NCBI RefSeq assembly: GCF_000737715.1
Contig: NZ_JPRN01000016.1
Span: 24,829-88,828, forward strand
DNA length: 64,000 nt
Reading direction: 5' to 3'
DNA from: Chryseobacterium sp. JM1
GTDB lineage: Bacteria > Bacteroidota > Bacteroidia > Flavobacteriales > Weeksellaceae
How positions within the stretch are numbered: the first letter of the stretch is position 1; each line of letters starts with the position of its first letter. The position numbers and the translations under genes are program-made. Of the stretch, positions 1-8,015 are shown piece after piece. The notes under the pieces were generated by a model. The model did no database searches, had not been told where the DNA came from, and saw only the letters and a list, made by a program, of their open reading frames with translations.

Positions 1-6
1 TTATGT

Positions 7-14
7 TATATTTA
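7..14 (+). promoter_or_regulatory. Possible -7 element
   Basis: The octamer TATATTTA matches the Bacteroidota -7 consensus TAnnTTTG at 7 of 8 positions and lies 26 bases before the first ATG. The -33 element would be outside the window. Confidence 0.35.
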
Positions 15-40
15 TCAAACTAACTTAAAAAAAAGACAAT

Positions 41-373
41 ATGAAAAAGAATGTATTGACCTTATTAGCATTCGGTCTATTATCAACAGCTGTTCATGCT
101 CAGGAAACAGTAAAGCAGGAAGCAAAAAATGTAGGTAATGCCATTGAAAAAGGAGCAAAAGCCACGGAAAAAGGAGTTAAAGATGGCGCTGACTGGGTTG
201 GAGACAAAGCTAAGAAAGGAGCAACAGCTACAAAAAAAGGGGTTAAAAAAAGCACAAAATGGGTAGGTAAAACAGCCACCAAAGGTGCGAAAAGCGTTAA
301 AAAGACCGCTGTAAAAGGCGCAGATGCAGTTGCAGACGGTTATAAAGATGTAAAAGCAGATTTGAAAAAATAA
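41..373 (+). CDS. Secreted Lys/Ala-rich repeat protein
   Basis: The 110-aa product begins with a clear signal peptide (MKKNVLTLLAFGLLSTAVHA, cleavage before QE). The mature part is almost entirely Lys, Ala, Gly, Val, Thr and Asp in an irregular repeat of about 11 residues (KGAKATEKGVK, KKGATATKKGVKK, KTATKGAKSVKKTAVK), with two WVG motifs. This resembles LEA-like or histone-H1-like low-complexity proteins; no catalytic motif is visible. It should be highly basic and exported to the periplasm or beyond. It is monocistronic: a strong hairpin follows the stop. The function is not recognised; nucleic-acid or envelope binding is only a guess from charge. Confidence 0.75.
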   Translation: MKKNVLTLLAFGLLSTAVHAQETVKQEAKNVGNAIEKGAKATEKGVKDGADWVGDKAKKGATATKKGVKKSTKWVGKTATKGAKSVKKTAVKGADAVADGYKDVKADLKK

Positions 374-393
374 TCTTTCAGAAAAATATAATA

Positions 394-425
394 AAACGGC
401 TTCAACAACAGAAGTCGTTTTTTTT
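394..425 (+). terminator. Rho-independent terminator
   Basis: The stem AAACGGCTTC pairs with GAAGTCGTTT (one G-U pair) around a 6-7 base loop and is followed by a run of T. It ends the gene upstream. Confidence 0.8.
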
Positions 426-553
426 ATACAAAAGCTTAAAGTGTTAATGACATGAGATTTATATCTTTTGGAAGTAAGACATTGCAGCATAAGTAGAAGA
501 TATCAAAGGAAAAATTTCTAACTTCGTACAGGTAAACCTAAAACAAAATTTAA

Positions 554-1072
554 ATGAAATTTTTTAAAGTAATCCTTGTTGCCTCTTTATTTCTGTTTCA
601 GCTGAATGCTGCACAGGAAAAGGCAGATGTAGAACTGAATAAAGCGCTTACAGAAGCTAAAGCTCAGAAGAAAAATGTTTTGTTGGTATTCCATGCTTCA
701 TGGTGTGGCTGGTGTAAGCTGATGGAGAAAAACATGAACCTTCCTGAAACCAAACCTATTTTCGATAAGAAATTTGTAACTACCTACATCGATGTTCAGG
801 AAAGAGGGGAAAAGAAAAAACTTGAAAATCCTGGCGGGCAGGAACTGATGAACAAGTACAAAGGAGAAAATGCCGGACTTCCTTTCTGGCTGATCCTGAA
901 TCCAAAAGGAGAGGTGCTTGCCGATTCTTTCGACAGTAAAGGAGACAATTTAGGATCTCCCGCAACGCCTGAAGAAGTTTCCACATTTATGGCCAAGCTG
1001 GAAAAAAGCTCAAAAATGAATAAAGAAGAACTTCTGACCATTCAGAAAGTATTTGTGAAAAAAGATAAATAA
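554..1072 (+). CDS. Periplasmic thioredoxin-like protein
   Basis: The 172-aa protein has a signal peptide (MKFFKVILVASLFLFQLNAA) and one thioredoxin-fold domain. The redox site WCGWC follows the beta strand VLLVFHAS at about residue 50, and a Gly-Leu-Pro-Phe segment near residue 110 is the cis-Pro loop. The WCGWCK context fits the thioredoxin_7/DUF255-like branch. It probably reduces or isomerises disulfides of exported proteins in the periplasm. It stands alone, with its own terminator downstream. The exact redox partner cannot be read from sequence. Confidence 0.85.
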   Translation: MKFFKVILVASLFLFQLNAAQEKADVELNKALTEAKAQKKNVLLVFHASWCGWCKLMEKNMNLPETKPIFDKKFVTTYIDVQERGEKKKLENPGGQELMNKYKGENAGLPFWLILNPKGEVLADSFDSKGDNLGSPATPEEVSTFMAKLEKSSKMNKEELLTIQKVFVKKDK

Positions 1073-1078
1073 AAAGAA

Positions 1079-1111
1079 ACTCCCCGGATGTATGGTCCGG
1101 GGAGTTTTTTA
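1079..1111. terminator. Bidirectional terminator between convergent genes
   Basis: ACTCCCCGG pairs perfectly with CCGGGGAGT around a 9-base loop. T-runs flank it on both strands, so it can end both the thioredoxin gene and the minus-strand CDC-like operon. Confidence 0.85.
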
Positions 1112-1160
1112 TTCAGATGAAAAGCTCTGTAATCTGATCATACATCTGTAAAGTATCTTA

Positions 1161-2633
1161 TTAATCGATTACAAGATAATTGTACTTGTCACTTGGTGCG
1201 ATGCTGTATTCCACATCTTCTGTGTAGATGGGTACCACTTCACATCCGAATCTTCCCCTTGGTACACAAGGCCCATTTTCACGGGACAGCACCTGATTGG
1301 GAATACTCATATTAATATTCATTCCGGCATTTTGAAGAATGATGGGTTCATTGGTGGTGGTGTATGTCCATGGTCCATTCATACCGCCATTTTTTCTCCC
1401 TACTTTTGATATTTTGTTGATCACAAAGCGGATGCTCGGATGGGCAATTGTGTTGGTCTGGCTCTTACTGGAATAGAAGTACAGTTTTAAGTCCACATTT
1501 CTGTTACGGCCGCTGGTGACATTTTCTTTCACCAGTTTTACATAAACCGGTGGATTTTTAATGTCAAATTTAAAGGTAGTTTTCACCGGGGAATTATCCT
1601 TTAAATAAGAGTATGTACAAAAAATCGGAACACCCGGCTGGCTTTTTGAGAAAGTTCCCTTAGAAATATGGTTCACAAAAGCTTCATATCCTTTGAAAGA
1701 CTGTGCTGCGGTAACGCCGCTTCCGCCTATCAGATAAAGATTGAAATCCGCTCCGTTCAGGAAGTTTTTTTCCTCCTGAGTCAGATAGCTTTCACCCTTT
1801 ACAAATAATTTACTGAATGATTCATTGATCGTCGTTCTTGCCGTCTCCGCCAATTCATTGGTTTCGATCGTTAAAACGCCCATTCTTCCGTAAGAAATAG
1901 AATTTACATACACTGGTTCTACACCGCCGCTGTCAAAATTATTGTCATTAACAAGCGATCCGGCTGGAATATCCATATCCAGCGTGAAAGACGTCTGGTA
2001 AAATTTCACATAGAATCCCGTTCTTTTTGCGATCATCCCTTCTTCAATATTCGTAGATGAAGAGTTTTTACCGAATAAAGACCTTGTATTCACATTTGAT
2101 CCGAAAGCTACTTTCAGCTCATCATAAGACGTAAACTGCTCCACACTGTAGCTAAGCGTTCCGTTCTGCGTAAAATCAGCAGACTGAATATAATCCTGTA
2201 CCAACTGTCTTGTTTTGGATAAAGAAGGCTGATCTATGGTGAATGCTGTCTTTTTATTCAAAGCTGGAATAGACATCGAAACCGTAACAGGCTTTACCGA
2301 AGCCGTAATGGGCTTAAAATTCATATCCTGTATGGAATTGCCTTTCAGAAGAGATCCCGGGAAAATGTACATCTGAAGGTGGGGTAGCACGATAGATTCC
2401 GAAGATTCAAATTCTTTCGTTTCTATAAATTCTTCCGCATTGCCCCCTTTAGCAAGCATACTTGTATTCTTACCGGATAATGCAGATGGATAGGTTCCGA
2501 ATGAAGTCACATTCACCACCTGTTGCGGTGCACGTACCATTTCCTGGGCTTCTGCAGATCTTTCAAGCTCATTCGTACAACTTTCTAAGGCAGCTATAGA
2601 GATAGCTGCCATTAGGAATATTAATTTTTTCAT
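1161..2633 (-). CDS. CDC-like (CDCL) pore-forming lipoprotein, long form 1
   Basis: The 490-aa product has a lipobox ending at Cys19, so it should be a lipoprotein. Residues about 80-360 align by eye with the pore-forming core of thiol-activated cytolysins: FPGSLLKG (91-98, compare YPGALL), the ELKVAFGS strand (172-179), FYQTSFTLDMD (211-221), PVYVNSISYGR (240-250; CDC: PVYISSVAYGR), a GG pair (303-304) and PGVPI (334-338). The C-terminal 125 residues replace the CDC cholesterol-binding domain; no Trp-rich undecapeptide is present. This is the architecture of the long CDC-like proteins known from Bacteroidota, which act with a short partner. It starts 2 bases after the short-form gene, so they are co-transcribed. 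Its core is nearly identical to that of the 4580..6130 product, while the C-terminus differs. Membrane target and whether prey are bacterial or eukaryotic are unknown. Confidence 0.88.
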   Translation of the reverse strand: MKKLIFLMAAISIAALESCTNELERSAEAQEMVRAPQQVVNVTSFGTYPSALSGKNTSMLAKGGNAEEFIETKEFESSESIVLPHLQMYIFPGSLLKGNSIQDMNFKPITASVKPVTVSMSIPALNKKTAFTIDQPSLSKTRQLVQDYIQSADFTQNGTLSYSVEQFTSYDELKVAFGSNVNTRSLFGKNSSSTNIEEGMIAKRTGFYVKFYQTSFTLDMDIPAGSLVNDNNFDSGGVEPVYVNSISYGRMGVLTIETNELAETARTTINESFSKLFVKGESYLTQEEKNFLNGADFNLYLIGGSGVTAAQSFKGYEAFVNHISKGTFSKSQPGVPIFCTYSYLKDNSPVKTTFKFDIKNPPVYVKLVKENVTSGRNRNVDLKLYFYSSKSQTNTIAHPSIRFVINKISKVGRKNGGMNGPWTYTTTNEPIILQNAGMNINMSIPNQVLSRENGPCVPRGRFGCEVVPIYTEDVEYSIAPSDKYNYLVID

Positions 2634-2635
2634 GT

Positions 2636-3703
2636 TTATTTATCTACAGTAAACGTGGTGTAGTAGACAGAATTGTCCCCTGCATGAGCTGCTGTAAAGT
2701 TGATTGGAACTCCCGGAGCATTAGCCGTAAACTGGCCACCGTTCACGATAAAGTTGATAAAGCCGGTGTAACCTTGTACCACCTGTACTGCATCAGATCC
2801 GATACCTCCCAGGATGTATACTTTCAGATCCGACTCTTCAAGGATTTTTTTACTTTGAACATCAATGCTGATGGATCCGTTCACCATTTTAGCATTTAAG
2901 GCTGCTTTTAATGCAAAAGCCGTTTCATTGTAAGAATAATCAGATTCCAGAGAGATGATTCCCAGTCTTCCGTACGTGATAGAGTTGATGTAAACCGGAT
3001 TTTTAGAAGCCGCCAGATTCAGGTCAGATTCATTTTTGAAGATATTTCCGTTATCAGGAAGGTCCATATCGATGGTAAAGTTCTTCTGGGTAAACTTAGC
3101 AAAGATTCCTGTATTTCTTTTCACTTTATTGTTGCTTCCGCTGATATCGATGCTGAAAATACTTCCGATATTAACGTTAGCGCCAAATGCAATTTTAAGT
3201 TCGCTGTAATAGGAGAACTGCTTGATGTTATAATCAAAAGCAAGCGACTGCTGACCGCTGAAGTTAGCACTCTGCATCGCTTTAAAGATAGAAGATCTCA
3301 TACTCGAAAGGGTAGGCTTTTCAATCGTGTCTACAATAAAGTCAGACGGGAATGAATAAGAAACCGTGATCGGCTTTACAGGATAAGAAATCGGGGTGTA
3401 CGAAAGATTGTCCAGCGTAGTAGAATTGTAAACACCTCCGATAAACGTTTTGTTAGGAGAGGTTACGACCATCTGATCACTGTTTAGCGTTACTGTAGTG
3501 GTTTTGGAAGCCACTCCTTTTCCGCCTACAGATACTTCGTCATAATTTAAATACTTCGAAGGTAAAGCGACAACAGGATTTAGTTTTGAAGCTTTTGCTC
3601 CTTCTGTAACGGTTTGTGCTTCCTCATTGATATCCTGACGGCAGGAAATTGAAGTAATACTGGCTACAACCAGTAATGCGATAGGTAAAATGATTCTTTT
3701 CAT
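2636..3703 (-). CDS. CDC-like (CDCL) pore-forming lipoprotein, short form
   Basis: The 355-aa product has a lipobox ending SISC (Cys21) and the same core as the long forms: ELKIAFGA (168-175), FTQKNFTIDMD (204-214), PVYINSITYGR (236-246), a GG pair (299-300) and PGVPI (330-334). It stops about 20 residues after PGVPI, exactly where the long proteins continue into their C-terminal domain, so it lacks any receptor-binding domain 4. It matches the short subunit of two-component CDC-like toxins. It is first in an operon with long form 1, behind its own promoter/dyad. The core is clearly diverged from the two long proteins, so it is an old paralogue rather than a truncation. Confidence 0.85.
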   Translation of the reverse strand: MKRIILPIALLVVASITSISCRQDINEEAQTVTEGAKASKLNPVVALPSKYLNYDEVSVGGKGVASKTTTVTLNSDQMVVTSPNKTFIGGVYNSTTLDNLSYTPISYPVKPITVSYSFPSDFIVDTIEKPTLSSMRSSIFKAMQSANFSGQQSLAFDYNIKQFSYYSELKIAFGANVNIGSIFSIDISGSNNKVKRNTGIFAKFTQKNFTIDMDLPDNGNIFKNESDLNLAASKNPVYINSITYGRLGIISLESDYSYNETAFALKAALNAKMVNGSISIDVQSKKILEESDLKVYILGGIGSDAVQVVQGYTGFINFIVNGGQFTANAPGVPINFTAAHAGDNSVYYTTFTVDK

Positions 3704-3732
3704 AAATTTAATTTGAGGCCCTAAAAGTATAG

Positions 3733-3753
3733 TTTTTACACGTTATGGTGAAA
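3733..3753 (-). promoter_or_regulatory. Promoter with dyad operator, short-form operon
   Basis: Read on the minus strand this is TTTCAC, 18 bases, then TACTTTTA just downstream (3724-3731; -7 consensus TAnnTTTG, 7 of 8). Inside the spacer lies the dyad CAC-N6-GTG flanked by A/T (3739-3741 and 3748-3750). The same arrangement precedes the other CDC-like operon at 6251-6270. Confidence 0.55.
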
Positions 3754-3870
3754 TATATATGCATTAAATCTCTGTTAACTACTATTAATGAAAGATTAAT
3801 TATGTATAACTGATTGGTTCTAATTAATATAGTTCTCTATATAGTGATAAAAGTCATGTGGTTCTGAGTG

Positions 3871-3910
3871 AAAAAAAATAAAAACTCCCCCAACAATTCA
3901 TTAGGGGAGG
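3871..3910 (-). terminator. Terminator between the two CDC-like operons
   Basis: On the minus strand CCTCCCC pairs with GGGGGAG around a 12-base loop, followed by TTTTTATTTTTTTT. It ends the upstream operon (long form 2 plus 199-aa lipoprotein), so the short form needs its own promoter. Confidence 0.8.
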
Positions 3911-3975
3911 CTGTTTTCAGATCAAATAAATGTATGAAAGGATATTTCTAGGATCTGATTACACATCGTGAAAAT

Positions 3976-4575
3976 TTATAAAGAAGAAAAATAATAATCT
4001 ATAGTACTCCAAAGAACATCATCTCCCGCCTCTGTCATTTCAGACGGACTGCTGAAAATACTGTTCCCGAAAATATCCTGATAAGCTGTCATTCCAAAAA
4101 CAGTTTTCTGGGAAATAGTGAGAGCACTGATATTTTCCCTTGGCATCTTTTTCACATATCTGAACGATCTCTTCAGCGTAAATGAAGCTTCATTTTTATT
4201 AAAAATACCTACAAAACTCTTTCCGCTGTTTTCATTAATAAATACTGAATCCTTCTCAATATTCACAGCATATTTAATATCCGCCGAATTTCCTGAAATC
4301 AGCTGCAGGGAATTATTTTTCAGATCAAGACTGATTTTTTTCCAGGCCGGCTCCTGATACGTACTCCAGTAGCTGTTCAGATAAGATTCTGAAACATCAG
4401 TTTTTTGGCCGGAAGGACCTTTGTACACTGCAATATTCTGTACTGTGTAATTTTTGTACTGAAATTGATACACGTCCTTTTCTACAGGCTTAGGATTTTC
4501 AATAATTTGATCGTCATTACCGCTGCATGACACGGCAAGCAGGGAAGTAAGAATGATGTAGAATGATTTTTTCAT
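3976..4575 (-). CDS. Lipoprotein of the CDC-like operon, unknown function
   Basis: The 199-aa product has a lipobox (LLAVSC, Cys17) and a mature part rich in Tyr, Ser and Asn with no recognised domain. Predicted content is mostly beta (alternating KISLDLKN, LQLISG, YAVNIEK, DSVFIN). It begins 4 bases after the stop of long form 2, so it is certainly co-transcribed with it. It shows no resemblance to the CDC fold. By position it could be a self-protection (immunity) lipoprotein, a chaperone, or a third component; none of these is shown by sequence. Confidence 0.7.
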   Translation of the reverse strand: MKKSFYIILTSLLAVSCSGNDDQIIENPKPVEKDVYQFQYKNYTVQNIAVYKGPSGQKTDVSESYLNSYWSTYQEPAWKKISLDLKNNSLQLISGNSADIKYAVNIEKDSVFINENSGKSFVGIFNKNEASFTLKRSFRYVKKMPRENISALTISQKTVFGMTAYQDIFGNSIFSSPSEMTEAGDDVLWSTIDYYFSSL

Positions 4576-4579
4576 AATT

Positions 4580-6130
4580 TTAATTGATTACGATATAACT
4601 GTTGCCTGGATCAGGCAGAATGGTATAGGTGTATTTTGCACTCTGACTCATATTCCGGCCGTTCACGAAATTTCTCAGTTCGTTATCCAGAACAATGTTC
4701 AGCGGGTTTACACAGTAAGTGGGGTTATTGGGATTGGCGATGTCAAAAATACATGATGTAGAGTAAAACCCTGAAACATTGGTGAAAGTATCACCGCCGG
4801 CATTTTGGAGGGTAATTTCCCTTGGATAGCTATATTGATCAATGAAAGGACTCTTCATACCCAGAATATTATCTCCTGTTGCCGTTCTGTCTGCTTTAAT
4901 CTTAAACTTTACATACGGTGGAGCAATCATTTTGGTTCTGGAACGGCTGTCGTAATAATGAAGTGTCAGTTTCCCCATCTTACCAAACTGTGTAGGTCCA
5001 AACGTAGTTCTGAAGTTTTCTATATTTTCTATTTTCAGCTCTACGTAAACGGGTTTCTTTTTAATATCGAATTTGAAGGTGGTCTTCACTGGAGAATTAT
5101 CATTCAGGTAAGAATAAGAACAGAAGATAGGAACTCCCGGCTGGCTTTTTGAGAACGTTCCCTTAGAAATATGGTTCACGAAAGCGGCATATCCCTGAAA
5201 AGACTGTGCTGCTGTAACGCCGCTTCCGCCAATCAGGTATAAATTAAAATCAGCACCATTCAGGAAGTTTTTTTCCTCCTGGGTCAGAGAACTTTCTCCC
5301 TTTACAAACAGCTTGCTGAAGGTTTCGTTAATCGTCTTTTTTGCTGTTTCTGCCTGCTCATTCGTTTCAATAGACAGAACGCCCATTCTTCCGTAAGAAA
5401 TAGAACTTACATACACCGGTTCCACACCGCCGCTGTCAAAATTATTATCATTAACAAGCGATCCTGCCGGAATATCCATATCCAGCGTGAAAGAAGTCTG
5501 GTAAAATTTCACATAAAATCCGCTTCTTTTTGAGATCATTCCCTCTTCAATACTTGTAGAAGAAGAATTTTTCCCGAATAATGATCTGGTGTTCACATTC
5601 GATCCGAAGGCTACCTTCAGCTCATCATAAGAAGTAAACTGTTCAACACTGTAACTTAAAGTACCGTTCTGCGTAAAATCTGCAGTTTGAATATAATCCT
5701 GTACCATTTGTCTGGTCTTGGACAATGAAGGCTGATCTATCGTAAATGCTGTTTTCTTGTTCAAAGCCGGAATAGACATAGAAACGGTAACTGGCTTTAC
5801 TGAAGCTGAAATAGGCTTAAAATCCATATTCTGGATAGAATTCCCTTTCAGAAGAGATCCCGGGAAAATATATGCCTGTAAATGAGGCAATACGATCGAT
5901 TCTGAAGACTGAAATTCACGGGTTTCTGTAAAATCATCAGGATCTGTTGCTCCCTTCGCTGAAGTTTTAAACTTTGAAAGTGATAAAGGATAACTTCCGT
6001 ATGAAGTAATGTTAATAACCTGCTCAGGCGTACGTGCCATCTGATTATCATCCAATTTTGCCGCCTCATTAGTACAGCTCCCCAAGACTGCTAAAGAAAA
6101 AGCAGCCATAACATATATAAATTTTCTCAT
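4580..6130 (-). CDS. CDC-like (CDCL) pore-forming lipoprotein, long form 2
   Basis: The 516-aa product has a lipobox (AVLGSC, Cys19). Residues from about 78 to 360 are almost the same as in long form 1, including FPGSLLKG, ELKVAFGS, PVYVSSISYGR, the GG pair and PGVPI. The N-terminal 75 residues are moderately diverged and the last 145 residues are clearly different, with KMGKLTLHYYDSRSRTK replacing the matching stretch and a longer tail. Such a pattern suggests a conserved pore module with an exchangeable targeting domain. It leads an operon with the 199-aa lipoprotein and is preceded by the second copy of the shared promoter/dyad. The long pairing with the short form at 2636..3703 is inferred. 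Confidence 0.88.
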   Translation of the reverse strand: MRKFIYVMAAFSLAVLGSCTNEAAKLDDNQMARTPEQVINITSYGSYPLSLSKFKTSAKGATDPDDFTETREFQSSESIVLPHLQAYIFPGSLLKGNSIQNMDFKPISASVKPVTVSMSIPALNKKTAFTIDQPSLSKTRQMVQDYIQTADFTQNGTLSYSVEQFTSYDELKVAFGSNVNTRSLFGKNSSSTSIEEGMISKRSGFYVKFYQTSFTLDMDIPAGSLVNDNNFDSGGVEPVYVSSISYGRMGVLSIETNEQAETAKKTINETFSKLFVKGESSLTQEEKNFLNGADFNLYLIGGSGVTAAQSFQGYAAFVNHISKGTFSKSQPGVPIFCSYSYLNDNSPVKTTFKFDIKKKPVYVELKIENIENFRTTFGPTQFGKMGKLTLHYYDSRSRTKMIAPPYVKFKIKADRTATGDNILGMKSPFIDQYSYPREITLQNAGGDTFTNVSGFYSTSCIFDIANPNNPTYCVNPLNIVLDNELRNFVNGRNMSQSAKYTYTILPDPGNSYIVIN

Positions 6131-6242
6131 AGTCTGTTTTTACTCCGGATACTGTCTTCTGAAATAGAAAAGAGCAGAATCCGGTGCGGTTGAAATTTCA
6201 GCATACAAGTAATTCCTTGTATAGTGAAATTTACAGGTGTAA

Positions 6243-6270
6243 AGATAATATTTTGCACCATACCGTGAAA
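6243..6270 (-). promoter_or_regulatory. Promoter with dyad operator, long-form-2 operon
   Basis: On the minus strand: TTTCAC, 17 bases, then a -7-like TATCTTTA. The spacer holds CAC-N6-GTG (6256-6258, 6265-6267) with A/T flanks, matching the copy at 3733-3753 in element order and spacing. The remaining 5' leader runs to 6130. Confidence 0.55.
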
Positions 6271-6373
6271 TATAATTCATGAAATTTATTGAAAACGTAA
6301 TGAAGTAGGTTGTTTTGGGTAATAAACCGTTGATATTGAGTTAAATATTTTAGAGTGAAAAATATAATTTTTA

Positions 6374-6408
6374 GAAAAAAAACTCCCCAGACAAAAATGC
6401 CTGAGGAG
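6374..6408 (-). terminator. Terminator of the small-gene cassette
   Basis: On the minus strand CTCCTCAG pairs with CTGGGGAG (one wobble), followed by eight T. It ends transcription from the 6434..7613 gene group. Confidence 0.8.
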
Positions 6409-6433
6409 CCCTATTTACAAATTAAATTATTTC

Positions 6434-6829
6434 TTACTTACCGAAAAAGATCTCGTCCTGTTTCTGCTGCTCATTATAAATAAGCTGAAAATTATCAGGC
6501 ATATTCTGATAAAGAAGCTTCCACTGCTGGATTTTTGAATGTTTTTTAAAGCTTTCCAGCGATCTTACAAACAGGTTTTCGATCACGGTTCTCACGTAGG
6601 AGTCACCGTTTCTGTAGATCCAGTCCATCAGTTTGATATGATGGGCTACGATGTAGATTTTCGATTCCTGCAGCATATTCTTTAAATAGTTAATGGTGGC
6701 CTGAATCACACCGGCAAAGTTTTCCTGCACAGATAACTGAGTGATTTCACTTCGGAGTGGTGGATAGAAAAATTTTAAGTATTCAACGGCTATTTTCTTA
6801 TTAATAGCCTGCATTTGTACTTTCATCAT
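6434..6829 (-). CDS. Small conserved soluble protein, cassette copy A
   Basis: The 131-aa protein has no signal peptide or membrane segment and is predicted to be mostly helical. It shares a spaced signature with the 7091..7447 product: a helix, then MDxIYxNGDxxxxxxxExxFxxSL. This suggests the two are paralogues (possibly the DUF7674 type, uncertain). It follows the 43-aa membrane protein at 6878..7009. The first codons read MMK, so the start could be one codon later. Function unknown. Confidence 0.7.
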   Translation of the reverse strand: MMKVQMQAINKKIAVEYLKFFYPPLRSEITQLSVQENFAGVIQATINYLKNMLQESKIYIVAHHIKLMDWIYRNGDSYVRTVIENLFVRSLESFKKHSKIQQWKLLYQNMPDNFQLIYNEQQKQDEIFFGK

Positions 6830-6877
6830 AATTAATATTTTTCAGTATTTATCTTGCAGCGAAATGTGTACCAAAAT

Positions 6878-7009
6878 TTACAACATGGCAGCAAAAATAA
6901 AAACGCCTATAATCACAGCGATGTGAGTAACCAATAGCTCTGTATTGTGCCTGTTGGTAGTAGTTTTCCAGGTTTTCCAGTCGGATATTCTTCTGATTTT
7001 TGTTTTCAT
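6878..7009 (-). CDS. 43-aa single-pass membrane protein
   Basis: Translation from the ATG gives a basic N-terminus (MKTKIRRISDWKTWKTTTNR) followed by one hydrophobic helix (VTHIAVIIGVFIFAAML) up to the stop. It is 48 bases upstream of the 131-aa gene and downstream of the 118-aa gene, on the same strand. The layout mirrors the 53-aa membrane protein plus 118-aa pair just upstream, which supports it being real. It is too short for usual gene callers. Confidence 0.55.
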   Translation of the reverse strand: MKTKIRRISDWKTWKTTTNRHNTELLVTHIAVIIGVFIFAAML

Positions 7010-7090
7010 AATCTATTGAATTTGAGTGGTTTTGATTTTAAAGCAAAATCTGCTTTTGTAATGAAACAGACGAAAAATGTAACGAAAATT

Positions 7091-7447
7091 TTAAATTCCG
7101 TGATTGTAAATCTGTCTCGAATACGTTTGTTGCAGCTCTTTTGACATATGGCTGAAGATCACTTTACGGTATTCTCCGCTACAGAACGCTGTAAAATTGT
7201 CCAAAGAATAAATAAAAACGCCCTCGACTGCATTTTTTAAAGCAAGATCTCCGTTTGTGTAAATTTTGTCCATTTTCTGAATGCTTTTGAATAAAACATT
7301 TCTGTCATTCTGGCGGACCATATTTTTGATACGTTCCGTGAACGTGCGGATGACGCTGTACGAGTTCTGAGGCATCGTTTTCGTAAGTTCGTTTTCAAAG
7401 TCAGGAATAACTTCTGTAATTTCCCGGACGGCTTCTGAATAGTTCAT
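7091..7447 (-). CDS. Small conserved soluble protein, cassette copy B
   Basis: The 118-aa protein is soluble and helical. The segment IQKMDKIYTNGDLALKNAVE followed by a FIYSL motif matches KLMDWIYRNGDSYVRTVIE and FVRSL in the 131-aa product, so the two are paralogues at low identity. Its start lies 4 bases after the stop of the 53-aa membrane protein, a typical operon join. No known function is recognised. Confidence 0.7.
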   Translation of the reverse strand: MNYSEAVREITEVIPDFENELTKTMPQNSYSVIRTFTERIKNMVRQNDRNVLFKSIQKMDKIYTNGDLALKNAVEGVFIYSLDNFTAFCSGEYRKVIFSHMSKELQQTYSRQIYNHGI

Positions 7448-7451
7448 ATGA

Positions 7452-7613
7452 TTAATGATTTTGTTCTAAAAGTTTAATGATGGCTCCAAGGACGAAAACG
7501 GTCATAAAAGCCATGAGAAGCAAATGGTATGGTTTCAGCCACTTCGGGGTTTCCGGTCCTCTGCTTTTTAATCTTCTTAACTTGTCAATGCGGTTTAAAG
7601 TCTTTAAGTCCAT
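7452..7613 (-). CDS. 53-aa single-pass membrane protein
   Basis: The frame is open further upstream, but the start MDLKTLNRIDKLRRLKSRGP is preferred: the upstream 84 codons read as low-quality sequence (many Phe, Ile, His) without a signal or domain. The product has a basic amphipathic N-terminus, then one transmembrane helix (YHLLLMAFMTVFVLGAIIKLL). It is the first gene of a cassette with the 118-aa protein. Function unknown. Confidence 0.55.
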   Translation of the reverse strand: MDLKTLNRIDKLRRLKSRGPETPKWLKPYHLLLMAFMTVFVLGAIIKLLEQNH

Positions 7614-8015
7614 ATTGTATGTTTTGAAGATGATGAAGCCAACGGCGTTCCTTTGAATGTGTATTTTATGCAATATGCTTATAATCAGCATGTTGTTTGT
7701 TTTGTGGAAGGTGCCAGAATTAAAAAAAACATGCCAAAATGATAAGGTTTTTATCAAAACGAAATGAGGAGAACTTATTTTTAATTCTAAATCAATAAGA
7801 ATGAATGTGTTTTTAAGAATATAAAGAAACGCTGCTTTGCAATCTGATCCCCTTAAAAAAATCATCAGATTTTACCTTACCGTTCCTTATTTCCTTCATT
7901 AATCTTAATGGTTTAAATCTACATTTGAAAGAAAACCCGCATGATCAGCCAGATCCGCGAGCGATAAAAAGCACAGCCATTGATTTCATCTAAACTATCA
8001 GCCGACTTATTTTAT

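Noticed and set aside
7614..7865. 84-codon upstream extension of the 53-aa membrane protein
   Set aside because: Low-complexity AT-rich frame without a domain; treated as intergenic.
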